Of a stretch of DNA of 64,000 nucleotides, positions 26,466 to 35,596 are shown piece by piece. A program made the translations under genes and the position numbers. Position 1 is the first letter of the stretch; every line of letters begins with the position of its first letter. The stretch covers positions 310,001-374,000 of the forward strand of contig NZ_WRPK01000006.1 in the NCBI RefSeq assembly GCF_009755815.1, in the 5' to 3' direction. Source of the stretch: Flavisphingomonas formosensis (GTDB lineage: Bacteria > Pseudomonadota > Alphaproteobacteria > Sphingomonadales > Sphingomonadaceae). The notes under the pieces were generated by a model that had not been told where the DNA came from, made no database searches, and saw only the letters and a program-made list of their open reading frames with translations.

Positions 26466-27070
26466 CTGCAACTTCCTCGACGAACGTGCCGTATCAGACG
26501 TCGCGGGCCACCCTCGCCCGTGCTTCGATCGCCGCACTTGCCGCTGGCGCCGCGATCCTTGTGCTGTTCGTATTACCCGCCGAATATGGCATCGATCCCA
26601 CCGGAATTGGCAACGCGATCGGCCTGACGCGAATGGCCGCCGGCGAAGACGCGGCGGAGCCGGCACAGACGGCTGCGGCGCCGGCCGCCCCGGCCACGTT
26701 CGCGGTGCCGGTGCAGACCCAGGCCAATATCGAGAAGAAGACGCCTTATCGCATCGATGAAAAGACGATCACGCTCGCGCCGCACACCGGCATCGAACTC
26801 AAGGCGCACATGAAGGCGGGCGATACGTTCAACTTCCGCTGGACCTCGACCGGCCCGCTGCGTTCCGAAATGCATGGCGAACCGGCGGGCGGAAAGGACG
26901 ACGAGTTCACCGACTATTGGAAGCAGAAGGACATCCGGAGCGGGCAGGGCAGCTTCACCGCACCGTTCGCCGGCACGCATGGCTGGTACTGGAAGAATCG
27001 CGAGGAGGTGCCGATCACCATCACCGCGAAGCTCGACGGCTTTTATCAAGACGTGTTTGAACGGAAGTGA
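26462..27070 (+). CDS. Membrane-anchored periplasmic protein of HupE cluster
   Basis: 202 residues. One N-terminal membrane segment (ASIAALAAGAAILVLFVLPAEYGID), an Ala/Pro-rich linker, then a periplasmic domain with HTGIELKAHMKAGDTFNFRWTSTGPLRSEMHGEP and GTHGWYWKNREEVPITI. The conserved HGWYW and the G-W-x-N ending are typical of the proteins annotated as transmembrane anchor next to HupE genes. Coupled to the upstream gene by ATGA. Exact job unknown. Confidence 0.75.
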   Translation: MTATSSTNVPYQTSRATLARASIAALAAGAAILVLFVLPAEYGIDPTGIGNAIGLTRMAAGEDAAEPAQTAAAPAAPATFAVPVQTQANIEKKTPYRIDEKTITLAPHTGIELKAHMKAGDTFNFRWTSTGPLRSEMHGEPAGGKDDEFTDYWKQKDIRSGQGSFTAPFAGTHGWYWKNREEVPITITAKLDGFYQDVFERK

Positions 27071-27234
27071 CCGGGATCGGGCGTTGCCGTTCGGGTGGGG
27101 TGTCATCGGCCCAATCGTTCATGCCCGAGGATGCCGGCGGTTCGCTTCGGTGGCACACACGCTAGGCAGGCCAGAAGCGCGCTGAATATGATCCAAACCC
27201 GCTTGATCGGCGGCGGCGACAGGGAAGGTTCGCG

Positions 27235-28149
27235 ATGAAGTTCATGTCCGAAGCGGAGTCCGCCGCGCTTGTTTCGCACGAGATGGCGTTCGAGGCGGCG
27301 CGGGAGGCGCTGATCGCCGCGGCCGGGGACGCCGCCATCTTTCCTGCCGTGATCGCCCACGGCTCGTCGCCCACCAATCGCATCTCAATCAAGTCGGCCT
27401 CTACGCCCGATTTCGCCGGACTGAAGGTCGGTTCCTTCTGGCCAGGCAACGCCGAACGCGGCTTGCCACGGCACAACTCGGCGATTCTGCTGTTCGACCA
27501 GAGTGTGGGCCAGGTGGAATGGGTGATCGAGGGCGGCAAGGTCAACGCCTATCGCACTGCCGCGGCCGACGCCGTCGCGGCGGACGCGCTGGCGCGTCCG
27601 GACGCTTCGGTGCTGACCATCTTCGGCGCGGGCAACCAGGCATTGTACGAATGCGTAGCGATCGGGCGAGTACGGCCGATCACGCAGATACTGGTGGTTG
27701 CGCGCGATGCCGCGAAGGGTGAAGCCTTTGCCGAGGCGCTGGAGGCGGAGGGGCTGACGGCGGCTCGTGCCGATGCGCGCGCGGCGTGCGAATGCGCGGA
27801 CATCGTCGTGACGGCGACGCCGTCGCGCGCGCCCTTGTTCGACGCAGATTGGATCCGCCCGGGCACGCATGTCGCCAGCATGGGGTCGGACGCGGCGGGC
27901 AAGCAGGAGCTGCCACCTTCCCTGTTCGACCGGGCGGCATTGTTCTGCGACCTGCCTTCGCAGGCCGTCGTGATGGGTGACCTGCAGCATTTTGACGGCG
28001 ATCCGAACGCGATCGTGGCGATCGGCGACGTCCTTCAGGGACGCGTGCCCGGCCGCGTCTCACCCGAGCAGATCACGGTGTTCGACAGTTCCGGTATCGC
28101 ATTGCAGGATCTGACGATTGCCCGGCGGCTCGTCGCGGCTCGTCGCTGA
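27235..28149 (+). CDS. Ornithine cyclodeaminase / mu-crystallin family protein
   Basis: A 304-residue NAD(P)-binding protein. The substrate domain has SIKSA and GLKVGSFWPGN, where the Lys acts in ornithine cyclodeaminase; the Rossmann fold has TIFGAGNQALYE near residue 133 and MGSDAAGKQELPPSLF. Members are imine reductases, lysine/ornithine cyclodeaminases or alanine/opine dehydrogenases. It heads the amino-compound catabolic region and has a perfect inverted repeat, ACTGGC/GCCAGT, 50 bases after its stop codon. Substrate not determinable. Confidence 0.85.
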   Translation: MKFMSEAESAALVSHEMAFEAAREALIAAAGDAAIFPAVIAHGSSPTNRISIKSASTPDFAGLKVGSFWPGNAERGLPRHNSAILLFDQSVGQVEWVIEGGKVNAYRTAAADAVAADALARPDASVLTIFGAGNQALYECVAIGRVRPITQILVVARDAAKGEAFAEALEAEGLTAARADARAACECADIVVTATPSRAPLFDADWIRPGTHVASMGSDAAGKQELPPSLFDRAALFCDLPSQAVVMGDLQHFDGDPNAIVAIGDVLQGRVPGRVSPEQITVFDSSGIALQDLTIARRLVAARR

Positions 28150-28200
28150 CTTCGCCGGGCAGGGATGGTTGCGGTAGATCATGCCGCCCGCAAGCCTGCG

Positions 28201-28220
28201 ACTGGCGTTTCGATGCCAGT
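28201..28220. promoter_or_regulatory. Inverted repeat ACTGGC-N8-GCCAGT
   Basis: A perfect six-base inverted repeat in the 149-base gap between the cyclodeaminase-type gene and the first HAD gene. It could be an operator for the operon that starts at 28299 or a weak hairpin after the upstream gene. Confidence 0.35.
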
Positions 28221-28298
28221 TCTTCCGCAAGAATGACGATTTCGGCTGTGTGGCTGGGATTAGTTTGACTCGAACACGCCAAGCGAAGGGGGCCTTGC

Positions 28299-28967
28299 AT
28301 GCCGATACTCAAACCCAAGTTCATCACCTTCGATTGCTACGGTACGCTCATCAATTTTGAGATGGCGCCGGTGGCCCGGCAGGTCTATGCCGACAGGCTG
28401 TCGGGCAAGGCGCTCGACGATTTCTGCGATTATTTCTCGGCTTATCGCCTCGATGGCGTGCTCGGCGCATGGCGCCCCTATCTCGACGTCGTGACCGAGG
28501 CGCTTCAGCGCGCCTGCAAGCGATCGGGCATCGACTATCGCGAGGGAGACGGGGAGGCGCATTACAACGCCATTCCCAGCTGGCAGCCGCATCCCGACGT
28601 GGTCGAGCCGCTCAAGCGGATCGCGGACAAGATTCCGCTGGTCATTCTGTCGAATTCGATGGTCGATCTCATCCCGCATAGCGTGAAGAACTTGCAGGTG
28701 CCGTTCCACACGGTTTGCACGGCCGAGGAGGCGCAGGCCTACAAGCCGCGGATGCAGGCATTCGAATTCATGTTCGATACGCTCGGCTGCGGGCCCGAGG
28801 ACGTGCTGCATTGCTCGTCCAGCTTTCGCTACGACCTGATGACCGCCTATGACTTGGGCATCAAGGACAAGGCATTCGTCAATCGCGGGCATGAGCCGCT
28901 CAACAGCTATTATGAGGTGAACGAGATCCGGAGCCTGGGCGGCTTGCCCGGATTGGTCGGGCTGTGA
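28299..28967 (+). CDS. HAD superfamily protein, haloacid dehalogenase type II-like, copy 1
   Basis: 222 residues with HAD motif I FDCYGTLINFE (Asp nucleophile), motif II ILSNSMVDL, Lys motif YKPRMQAFE and motif III SSSFRYDLMTAYDLG. The layout and length match (S)-2-haloacid dehalogenase type II, but the S-S-N-x-x-D signature of true dehalogenases is changed to SSSFRYD, so a phosphatase or another acyl-type reaction is as likely. The gene at 34898 is a close paralogue with the same change. The next gene overlaps its stop (GTGA). Confidence 0.85.
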   Translation: MPILKPKFITFDCYGTLINFEMAPVARQVYADRLSGKALDDFCDYFSAYRLDGVLGAWRPYLDVVTEALQRACKRSGIDYREGDGEAHYNAIPSWQPHPDVVEPLKRIADKIPLVILSNSMVDLIPHSVKNLQVPFHTVCTAEEAQAYKPRMQAFEFMFDTLGCGPEDVLHCSSSFRYDLMTAYDLGIKDKAFVNRGHEPLNSYYEVNEIRSLGGLPGLVGL

Positions 28968-29674
28968 GGGTCGCACTGACTCAGGCCGTGGCGGCAGTGG
29001 TCGACGTCCGCGCGTATGCGGCGGGAACGAACCCTTCGGATGACTGGTTCGATGGCCGTGCCGCCCCGGCCTTCGCCGATCGCGATGCCCAGGTCGCGGC
29101 GATCGCGCTGCGGGGGGCGGGTCGGGTACAGGCGCTTCCCGCGGACGAGTTCGTGCTAATTCTCGAAGGCCGTCTGGAAATCGAAGGCGAAGCCGGCACG
29201 CTGCCGGTCGATGCCGGAACCGGCGCCGTGCTGCCCATCGGCAGCAGCTTCGCTTGGCGCGCTTCGGACGATCTGCTGGCGGTGATCTATTCGGCGCCGA
29301 CCACCGCTCCCGGAAACGCCACCAAGCCGCTCGCGATCGATCATGATGCGCCGCTTGCCCCGTCCAATCCGCCGCTGGCCGAGAATCTGATCGGGCCAAC
29401 GCCCGCCTGCCGATCGCATAGCGACTATATCTCGGCCAATGGCGAGTTCGCGTGCGGCATCTGGGATTCGACCCCTTACCATCGCCGCCAGATACCCTAT
29501 CGACAGGTCGAGCTCATGTACCTGCTGGACGGCAAGGTCAGCTTCGCCGACGCGCATGGCAGCGTCAGTTTCTCGGCGGGAGATGTCTGCCTGTTCGTGC
29601 GCGGCGATGGCTGCGCGTGGCTGAGCGAGGAATATGTGAGGAAGATCTACGCGAACCAGCGGCCGGCGGGATGA
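28964..29674 (+). CDS. Bicupin (Cupin_3-like) of module 1
   Basis: 236 residues, GTG start overlapping the HAD stop codon. Two cupin halves: RVQALPADEFVLILEGRLEIEGEAG with VLPIGSSFAWRASDD, and YRQVELMYLLDGKVSFADAHG with AGDVCLFVRGDGCAW. The DEFVLILEG and VELMYLLDG elements are Cupin_3-style motif 1, without HxH. More diverged between its halves than the bicupins of the MocR regulon. Coupled translation with the HAD protein suggests a joint role in amine breakdown. Confidence 0.75.
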   Translation: MRVALTQAVAAVVDVRAYAAGTNPSDDWFDGRAAPAFADRDAQVAAIALRGAGRVQALPADEFVLILEGRLEIEGEAGTLPVDAGTGAVLPIGSSFAWRASDDLLAVIYSAPTTAPGNATKPLAIDHDAPLAPSNPPLAENLIGPTPACRSHSDYISANGEFACGIWDSTPYHRRQIPYRQVELMYLLDGKVSFADAHGSVSFSAGDVCLFVRGDGCAWLSEEYVRKIYANQRPAG

Positions 29675-29721
29675 GCGGATTGCCGCGATTGCGCGCCTTC
29701 GGCGTGCACGTTGGCGGCATT

Positions 29722-29746
29722 AGTCGCGGCAGTATCTGCCGCGACT
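29722..29746. repeat. Perfect ten-base hairpin between bicupin and GNAT genes
   Basis: AGTCGCGGCA-GTATC-TGCCGCGACT, a perfect ten-base-pair stem with a five-base loop in the 185-base gap. No T tract follows, so it is not a classical terminator; it may slow transcription, protect the upstream mRNA end or bind a regulator. Confidence 0.5.
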
Positions 29747-29859
29747 GGTGCCGATCGCCGCATGACAACGCGACTCCGCCATGACTTTTGGAAGGTGTTG
29801 CCAACGCAAACGGGCTTAATGATGCGGTCGCCCTGTTGCGACGTCTCGAAATCGAATGG

Positions 29860-30738
29860 ATGAGTGCTTCGATGTCCAGCTCCGCCCACACTGCTCCGAT
29901 TTCCGCTCCGGGTGACGTCGTGCCGCTGGACGCTGGCCACATCCCGCAGGCGCTCGCGCTGTCGCAGGCGCTCAAATGGCCCTATCGCGCCGAGGATTGG
30001 GCCTTTGCATTGGCGCTGGGGCGTGGTTTCGCGGTCGAGCTGGATGGCCGGCTGGTCGGGACCGCCTTGTGGTGGCCCTATGGCGACGACTATGCCTCGG
30101 CCGGCATGATCATCGTCGCGTCGAATGCCCAGCGCCGTGGCATCGGCGCCCGGCTGATGGACGCGCTGCTCGCCGATGCAGCCGGGCGCACGATCATCCT
30201 CAATTCGACTCTCGACGGCGAGAGACTCTATCAGCGGCTGGATTTCGAACCCTGCGGGGTGGTCCAGCAACACCAGGCCGTGCTGGAAGCGGCGCCGACG
30301 ATCGATGCGGGCGTGTCGCTGCGCGCTGCGCGGCCCGATGATCGCGCAGCGCTGAATGCGCTTGATCGGGCCGCTTCGGGAATGGACCGGGGTGCTCTGC
30401 TCGATGCGCTTTTCGGCGTCGCCGATGTGCTGGTGATCGAGCGCGATGGCCGTCTCATGGGCTATGGCTGCGTGCGCCGCTGGGGGCGAGGTTTTGTGGT
30501 CGGGCCGGTGGCGGCTCGCGACGTGCGCGACGCCAAGGCGCTGATAGCTGCGCTCGCCGCGCGTCATGTCGGCGATTTCGTGCGGATAGACGTGACGGAG
30601 GCGAGCGGGCTCGGCCCGTGGCTCGGCACCGTCGGCTTGCCGCAGACCGATCGCGTGGTTGCCATGTCGCGTGGTGCGCCGCCACAAGGCGATCCGGATG
30701 CGACGTTATTCGCGCTTTCCAATCAATCGCTCGGTTGA
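29860..30738 (+). CDS. Double-domain GNAT acetyltransferase, copy 1
   Basis: 292 residues. The N-terminal GNAT domain has LSQALKWPYRAEDWAFALALG and AGMIIVASNAQRRGIGARLMDALL, which is the acetyl-CoA pyrophosphate loop; the C-terminal half (VSLRAARPDDRAALNALDRAASGMDRGALLDALF, FVVGPVAARDV, FVRIDVTEASGLGPWL) is the Acetyltransf_18-type (YitH-like) domain. Start at 29860 (MSASMSSS); 29872 is an alternative. Possibly acetylates an amine substrate or intermediate. Paralogue at 40472. Confidence 0.82.
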   Translation: MSASMSSSAHTAPISAPGDVVPLDAGHIPQALALSQALKWPYRAEDWAFALALGRGFAVELDGRLVGTALWWPYGDDYASAGMIIVASNAQRRGIGARLMDALLADAAGRTIILNSTLDGERLYQRLDFEPCGVVQQHQAVLEAAPTIDAGVSLRAARPDDRAALNALDRAASGMDRGALLDALFGVADVLVIERDGRLMGYGCVRRWGRGFVVGPVAARDVRDAKALIAALAARHVGDFVRIDVTEASGLGPWLGTVGLPQTDRVVAMSRGAPPQGDPDATLFALSNQSLG

Positions 30739-30768
30739 ACCCAAATCGAGGCCCGGAAGAGCTGATCC

Positions 30769-31944
30769 ATGATCCAGACCTTTCTCCAACCGGCTGAAGC
30801 CGATGCAGCCCCAAGTCTCGATACGGTCGAGACGCCTGCGCTGGTGCTCGACGTGGCGAAGCTCGACCGGAACGTCGCGCGGCTGCGCGCGCATCTCGAC
30901 GCGCTCGGCGTCGCCTTTCGCCCGCATGTGAAGAGCGCCAAGTCAATCGACGTGGCGTGGCGGCTGTTCGCGAAAGGGGTGGGGCCGATCACCGTTTCGA
31001 CGCTGGCCGAGGCGGATTATTTCGCCGCTGCCGGCTTCACCGACATCACCTATGCGGTTGGGCTGTCACCCGACAAGATCCACCGCACGCGCGAGCTTGT
31101 GGCGCGCGGCATCGATCTGTCGGTGTTGATCGACTCGCTCGACCAGGCGCGCGCGCTGGTCGAGGCCGCGCGGGACGGCGGCGTCATGCCGGGCGTGCTG
31201 ATCGAGATCGATTGCGACGGTCATCGCGGCGGCGTGCTGCCCGATGATCCGGCACTTGTGGCGATCGCCGGCACGCTGAAGGACGGAGGGGTCGATCTGC
31301 GCGGGGTGCTGACTCACGCTGGCGAATCCTATGCCGCGCGGGGCGGTGTGGGTCTGCCGGAAGCTGCCGAGCAGGAGCGCGCGGCGGCGGTGCTCGCGGC
31401 CGAAAAGCTGCGCGGCGCTGGACATGCGTTGCCTGTGGTCAGCGTCGGATCGACGCCAACGGCGCATTTCGCGAAGAATCTCGACGGCGTGACGGAGGTG
31501 CGCGCCGGCGTGTTCATGTTCTTCGATCTGGTCATGCACGGTATCGGCGTGTGCGAGTTGGACGACATCGCGCTGTCGGTGGTGGCGACGGTGATCGGAC
31601 ACCGCCCGGAGAAGGGCTGGATTCTGACCGACGCGGGCTGGATGGCGATGTCGCGCGATCGCGGGACCCAGCGGCACCCGGTGGACCAGGGATATGGCCT
31701 GGTGTGCGACATCGACGGCAAGCCCTTTGCCGACCTGATCATCGGCGACGCGAGCCAGGAGCATGGCATCATCAAGGCACGCCCGGGCAGCGGCGCCACG
31801 CTCCCGGACCTGCCGCTCGGCACGCGCGTCCGCATCCTTCCCAACCATGCCTGCGCCACCGGCGCGCAGCATGACGCCTATCACGTGATCGTGACCGGAA
31901 GCCGCGACGTGACCGCCGTCTGGCCGCGCATGCGGGGCTGGTGA
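30769..31944 (+). CDS. DSD1/D-threonine aldolase family PLP enzyme
   Basis: A 391-residue fold-type III PLP protein. ETPALVLDVAKLDRNV opens the alanine-racemase-like barrel; RPHVKSAKS holds the PLP Lys; the C-terminal domain ends with VRILPNHACATG, where His and Cys bind the metal in D-serine dehydratase and D-threonine aldolase. Reactions in this family are retro-aldol cleavage or dehydration of D-beta-hydroxy amino acids. Ribosome binding site GGAAGAG lies upstream of the ATG. It is the only member in this window and distinguishes module 1 from module 2. Confidence 0.87.
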   Translation: MIQTFLQPAEADAAPSLDTVETPALVLDVAKLDRNVARLRAHLDALGVAFRPHVKSAKSIDVAWRLFAKGVGPITVSTLAEADYFAAAGFTDITYAVGLSPDKIHRTRELVARGIDLSVLIDSLDQARALVEAARDGGVMPGVLIEIDCDGHRGGVLPDDPALVAIAGTLKDGGVDLRGVLTHAGESYAARGGVGLPEAAEQERAAAVLAAEKLRGAGHALPVVSVGSTPTAHFAKNLDGVTEVRAGVFMFFDLVMHGIGVCELDDIALSVVATVIGHRPEKGWILTDAGWMAMSRDRGTQRHPVDQGYGLVCDIDGKPFADLIIGDASQEHGIIKARPGSGATLPDLPLGTRVRILPNHACATGAQHDAYHVIVTGSRDVTAVWPRMRGW

Positions 31945-31948
31945 GGAG

Positions 31949-33409
31949 ATGATGACCAACGTGGCCGACGCGCGGTACGCCGTCTTCGAGAAGCTCGATC
32001 GTGCCTATATCGGAGGCGAATGGGTGCCGGTTGCCGGGCACGAAAGGCTGCCGGTGATCGATCCGGCGAGCGGCGAACAGGTGGCCGAGATTGTGGGTGG
32101 CACCGCCTCCGATGTCGATCGCGCGGCCTTGGCCGCGCGCGCGGCGTTCCCCGGCTTCGCCGCCACGCCCGTCGCCGATCGCATCGCGCTGCTCGAGCGG
32201 ATCCATGCGCTGATCCTCGAGCGCGCCGAGCCGCTCGCGCGCACGCTGACGCTCGAGATGGGCGCGACGATCAGTCATGCCCGTGCCGCGCATGTGCCGC
32301 TGGCGGCGGCGCATGTTCAGGCGGCGATCGACGTGCTGCGCGACTATGACTTCCTCACGATGCGGGGGACCACCGCCATCGTGCGCGAGCCCATCGGGGT
32401 GTGCGCGCTGATCACGCCATGGAACTGGCCACTCTATCAGATCACCGCCAAGGTCGCGCCCGCGCTGGCGGCGGGGTGCACCGTGATCTTGAAGCCGAGC
32501 GAATTGTCTCCGCTCAGCGCGCTGATGTTCGCGCAGATCATGCACGATGCCGGCGCGCCCGCGGGTGTGTTCAACCTCGTCAACGGCACCGGGCCCGAGG
32601 TCGGCACCGCGCTGGCCGCGCACCCCGACATCGACATGATCTCCATCACCGGATCGAACCGCGCCGGCGTGCTGGTAGCGCAGGCCGCCGCGCCGACGGT
32701 CAAGCGCGTGACGCAAGAGCTGGGTGGCAAGTCGCCCAACATCCTGCTGCCGGACGCCGATTTCGATCGCGTGGTGCCGCTCGGCGTGATGGCGGCCTTC
32801 CGCAATGTCGGCCAGTCGTGCAGCGCCCCGACGCGCATGATCGTGCCGCGCGACCGGCTGGCGGAGGTGGAAGCGATCGCGCGTCGGACGGTCGAGGCGA
32901 TCGTCATCGGCGATCCCGGCGAGGATGCGACCGTGCTTGGCCCGATCGCTAACCGCGCGCAGTTCCAACGCGTGCAGGCGATGATCGCGGCCGGGATCGA
33001 GGAGGGCGCCGTGCTGGTGTGCGGCGGACCGGGACAACCCGACGGGCTCGAGCGCGGCTTCTTCACGCGCCCCACAATCTTTTCGAACGTCGCAACCGGC
33101 ATGCGCGTGGCGCAGGAAGAGATTTTCGGCCCGGTGCTGGTCATCATCCCATATGATGATGTCGACGAGGCGGTTGCGATCGCTAACGACACGATCTTCG
33201 GCCTCGGCGGCCATGTCCACGGCAAGGACATCGACCGCGCTCGCGACGTGGCACGCCGGATTCGCACCGGGCAGGTCCACCTCAACAATCCCGCCTGGGA
33301 CCCGCATGCGCCGTTCGGCGGCTACAAGCGCTCGGGCAACGGGCGCGAATATGGGGCTTTCGGCTTCGAGGAATATCTGGAGGTCAAGGCCATCCTCGGC
33401 TTCGCCTGA
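31949..33409 (+). CDS. NAD-dependent aldehyde dehydrogenase, module 1
   Basis: A 486-residue ALDH. CALITPWNWPLYQ, ELGGKSPNILLPD (general base Glu) and NVGQSCSAPTR (catalytic Cys) are intact, as are EEIFGPVLVI and PFGGYKRSGNGREYG. GAGGAG precedes two consecutive ATGs (31949, 31952). Five bases after the D-threonine aldolase-type gene, so in one operon. It would oxidise the aldehyde from oxidase- or aldolase-made intermediates. Confidence 0.9.
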   Translation: MMTNVADARYAVFEKLDRAYIGGEWVPVAGHERLPVIDPASGEQVAEIVGGTASDVDRAALAARAAFPGFAATPVADRIALLERIHALILERAEPLARTLTLEMGATISHARAAHVPLAAAHVQAAIDVLRDYDFLTMRGTTAIVREPIGVCALITPWNWPLYQITAKVAPALAAGCTVILKPSELSPLSALMFAQIMHDAGAPAGVFNLVNGTGPEVGTALAAHPDIDMISITGSNRAGVLVAQAAAPTVKRVTQELGGKSPNILLPDADFDRVVPLGVMAAFRNVGQSCSAPTRMIVPRDRLAEVEAIARRTVEAIVIGDPGEDATVLGPIANRAQFQRVQAMIAAGIEEGAVLVCGGPGQPDGLERGFFTRPTIFSNVATGMRVAQEEIFGPVLVIIPYDDVDEAVAIANDTIFGLGGHVHGKDIDRARDVARRIRTGQVHLNNPAWDPHAPFGGYKRSGNGREYGAFGFEEYLEVKAILGFA

Positions 33410-33435
33410 CCGCCCGTCACTGGAGATCTGTCACC

Positions 33436-34761
33436 ATGCCCGCCCCGCTGCGCTTCATCGCTTCCACGCCCACGCTCCCGGACGAAGCGGACGCCGTCAT
33501 CATCGGCGGTGGGATCATCGGCACGTTCACGGCCTATTACATGGCCCGGCGCGGAATGAAGGTCGCGCTGGTCGAGAAAGGCGTGGTGGGCGGCGAACAG
33601 TCGAGCCGCAACTGGGGCTGGTGCCGCCAGCAGAACCGTGACGAGCGCGAATTGCCGCTGGCGACCAAGGCGCTCGATCTGTGGGCCGCATTCGGCAAGG
33701 AAAGCGGCGAGGATACCGGCTTTCGCCGCTGCGGGCTCTTCTATGTCAGCAATCTCGACGAGGAACTCGAGCCTTGGGCGCGCTGGGGCGAATATGCCCG
33801 TTCGGTCGGGGTCAAGACGCGCATGCTGACCAGCGACGAGGCGAGCGAGCATGCCGCCTTCACCGGCCAGCGCTGGCGCGGCGGCGTGCATTCCAGCAAT
33901 GACGGGATCGCCGATCCCGGCCGCGCCGTGCCGGCGGTGGCGAAGGCGCTGATGGCGCTGGGCAGCACCGTGCATCAGGCATGCGCGGCGCGCGGCATCG
34001 AGACCACTGGCGGCGCGGTCAGCGCGGTCATCACCGAGCGCGGGACGATCCGCACGCGACAGGTGATCCATGCCGGAGGCGCCTGGGCGTCGTCGTTCTT
34101 CAACCAGCTCGGGATCCGCTTTCCCCAGGCGACGGTGCGCCAGACCATCCTGGCAGTGGGAACCGGCCCGCTGACGCTGCCCGATGCCTTCTACAGCGAT
34201 TCGATTTCGATCACCCGGCGCGGCGAAGGGGCCCACACGCTGGCGATAAGCGGCCGGGCCCAGGTCGATCCGACACTGCAATTTCTCCGCTTCAACCGCC
34301 AATTCATCCCCATGTTTCGCAAGCGCTGGAAGAAGGTGTCGCCGGGCGGCCTGCACGGATTTCGTGCCGGCCACGAGACCCTGTCGCGCTGGCGGCTCGA
34401 TAGGCCGACGCCGATGGAGGCGATGCGTATCCTCGATCCCGTTGCCGATCCCACGACGGTGCGCCTGACGCTCAAGCGCGCTGGCAAGCTGGTCCCGGCG
34501 CTTGCAGGCATGCCGATGGTCGCCAGCTGGGCAGGGTTCGTCGACAGCACGCCCGACGGCGTGCCGGTGATGGGAGAGATTCCCGGCATTCCGGGCCTGA
34601 TCCTCGCCGCCGGGTTCAGTGGGCACGGCTTCGGCATAGGCCCCGGCGCGGGGCACCTCGTTGCCGATATCGCGACTGGGCATGAGCCGATCGTCGATCC
34701 GCGTCCCTACCGTCTTTCGCGTTTCTCCGCGGGCGAGAAGATCGACGTTTCAGAATTCTGA
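33436..34761 (+). CDS. DAO family FAD-dependent oxidoreductase, copy 1
   Basis: A 441-residue flavoprotein. AVIIGGGIIGTFTAYYMARRG near residue 20 binds FAD ADP; GEQSSRNWGWCRQQNRDERE near residue 55 is a hallmark shared with copy 2 at 38691; GFSGHGFGIGPGAGHLVADI near the C-terminus is the second FAD contact. Members oxidise amines, D-amino acids or N-methyl amino acids to imines, with hydrogen peroxide or a quinone. Ends with PYRLSRFSAGEKIDVSEF. The decayed fragment at 48605-48745 matches this copy better than copy 2. Confidence 0.87.
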   Translation: MPAPLRFIASTPTLPDEADAVIIGGGIIGTFTAYYMARRGMKVALVEKGVVGGEQSSRNWGWCRQQNRDERELPLATKALDLWAAFGKESGEDTGFRRCGLFYVSNLDEELEPWARWGEYARSVGVKTRMLTSDEASEHAAFTGQRWRGGVHSSNDGIADPGRAVPAVAKALMALGSTVHQACAARGIETTGGAVSAVITERGTIRTRQVIHAGGAWASSFFNQLGIRFPQATVRQTILAVGTGPLTLPDAFYSDSISITRRGEGAHTLAISGRAQVDPTLQFLRFNRQFIPMFRKRWKKVSPGGLHGFRAGHETLSRWRLDRPTPMEAMRILDPVADPTTVRLTLKRAGKLVPALAGMPMVASWAGFVDSTPDGVPVMGEIPGIPGLILAAGFSGHGFGIGPGAGHLVADIATGHEPIVDPRPYRLSRFSAGEKIDVSEF

Positions 34762-34897
34762 CGGCAGACGATGGCCGGCTGTGCCGTTCCGATGGTCGGG
34801 AGAAACCATATCTGCTCCGTTCGGCCACGATAACCGCATTTCTCCACGCCGTCCTGCCCGTAGAAAATCCTCGGATTGCACAGCAGCGAGAGGACCC

Positions 34898-35563
34898 ATG
34901 ACCTTCCGGCCTGACTTCATCAGCTTCGACTGTTACGGCACGCTCATCAATTTCGAGATGGGGCCGACGGCGGAGAAATTATTCGCCGATCGCGTCGATC
35001 CGCAGCGGATGGCGGCTTTTCTCGCCAGCTTCAAGGCCTACCGCCTCGACGAAGTGCTGGGTGCGTTCAAGCCGTTCTTCGACGTGGTCGCCAACTCGAT
35101 CCGGCGCACATGTGCGGCGCATCACGTCGAATATCGCGAGAGCGACGCGCAGGCGCTGTACAACGCCGTGCCGACCTGGCAGCCGCATCCCAATGTGGTC
35201 GAGACGCTCGAGGTAATCGCACCGCACTATCCGCTGGTGATCCTGTCCAACTCGATGGTCGATCTGATCCCGGCGAGCGTCGCGCATCTCCGGGCGCCGT
35301 TCCATGCGGTTTACACCGCAGAGGAAGCGCAGGCTTACAAGCCGCGCATGCAGGCGTTCGAATATATGTTCGGCCGGCTCGGCACGACGCCGGACCGCAT
35401 GATGCATGTCTCGTCGAGTTTCCGTTACGACCATATGACCGCATCGGACCTTGGCTTCATGGCGAAGGGGTTCATTGATCGGGGGCATGAGCCGAGCTCA
35501 GCCGAATATGGCGTCAGCCGGCTGTCCGACATTCGGCAGTTGCCCGGCCTGTTAGGCCTTTGA
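34898..35563 (+). CDS. HAD superfamily protein, haloacid dehalogenase type II-like, copy 2
   Basis: 221 residues, close paralogue of the protein at 28299: FDCYGTLINFEMGPTAEKLF, YRLDEVLGAFKPFFDVV, LSNSMVDLIPASVAHL, TAEEAQAYKPRMQAFEYMF, SSSFRYDHMTASDLGF and RGHEP all recur. The dehalogenase Asn of the type II signature is replaced by Ser. ATG 34898 is chosen over an upstream open frame because family members start with the FDCYGTL block within ten residues. GCGAGAGGACC is a weak ribosome binding site. It sits between the oxidoreductase and the kinase. Confidence 0.85.
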   Translation: MTFRPDFISFDCYGTLINFEMGPTAEKLFADRVDPQRMAAFLASFKAYRLDEVLGAFKPFFDVVANSIRRTCAAHHVEYRESDAQALYNAVPTWQPHPNVVETLEVIAPHYPLVILSNSMVDLIPASVAHLRAPFHAVYTAEEAQAYKPRMQAFEYMFGRLGTTPDRMMHVSSSFRYDHMTASDLGFMAKGFIDRGHEPSSAEYGVSRLSDIRQLPGLLGL

Positions 35564-35596
35564 GCGGCTCCTTAACCTCCAGCCTTGAGAACGGGT

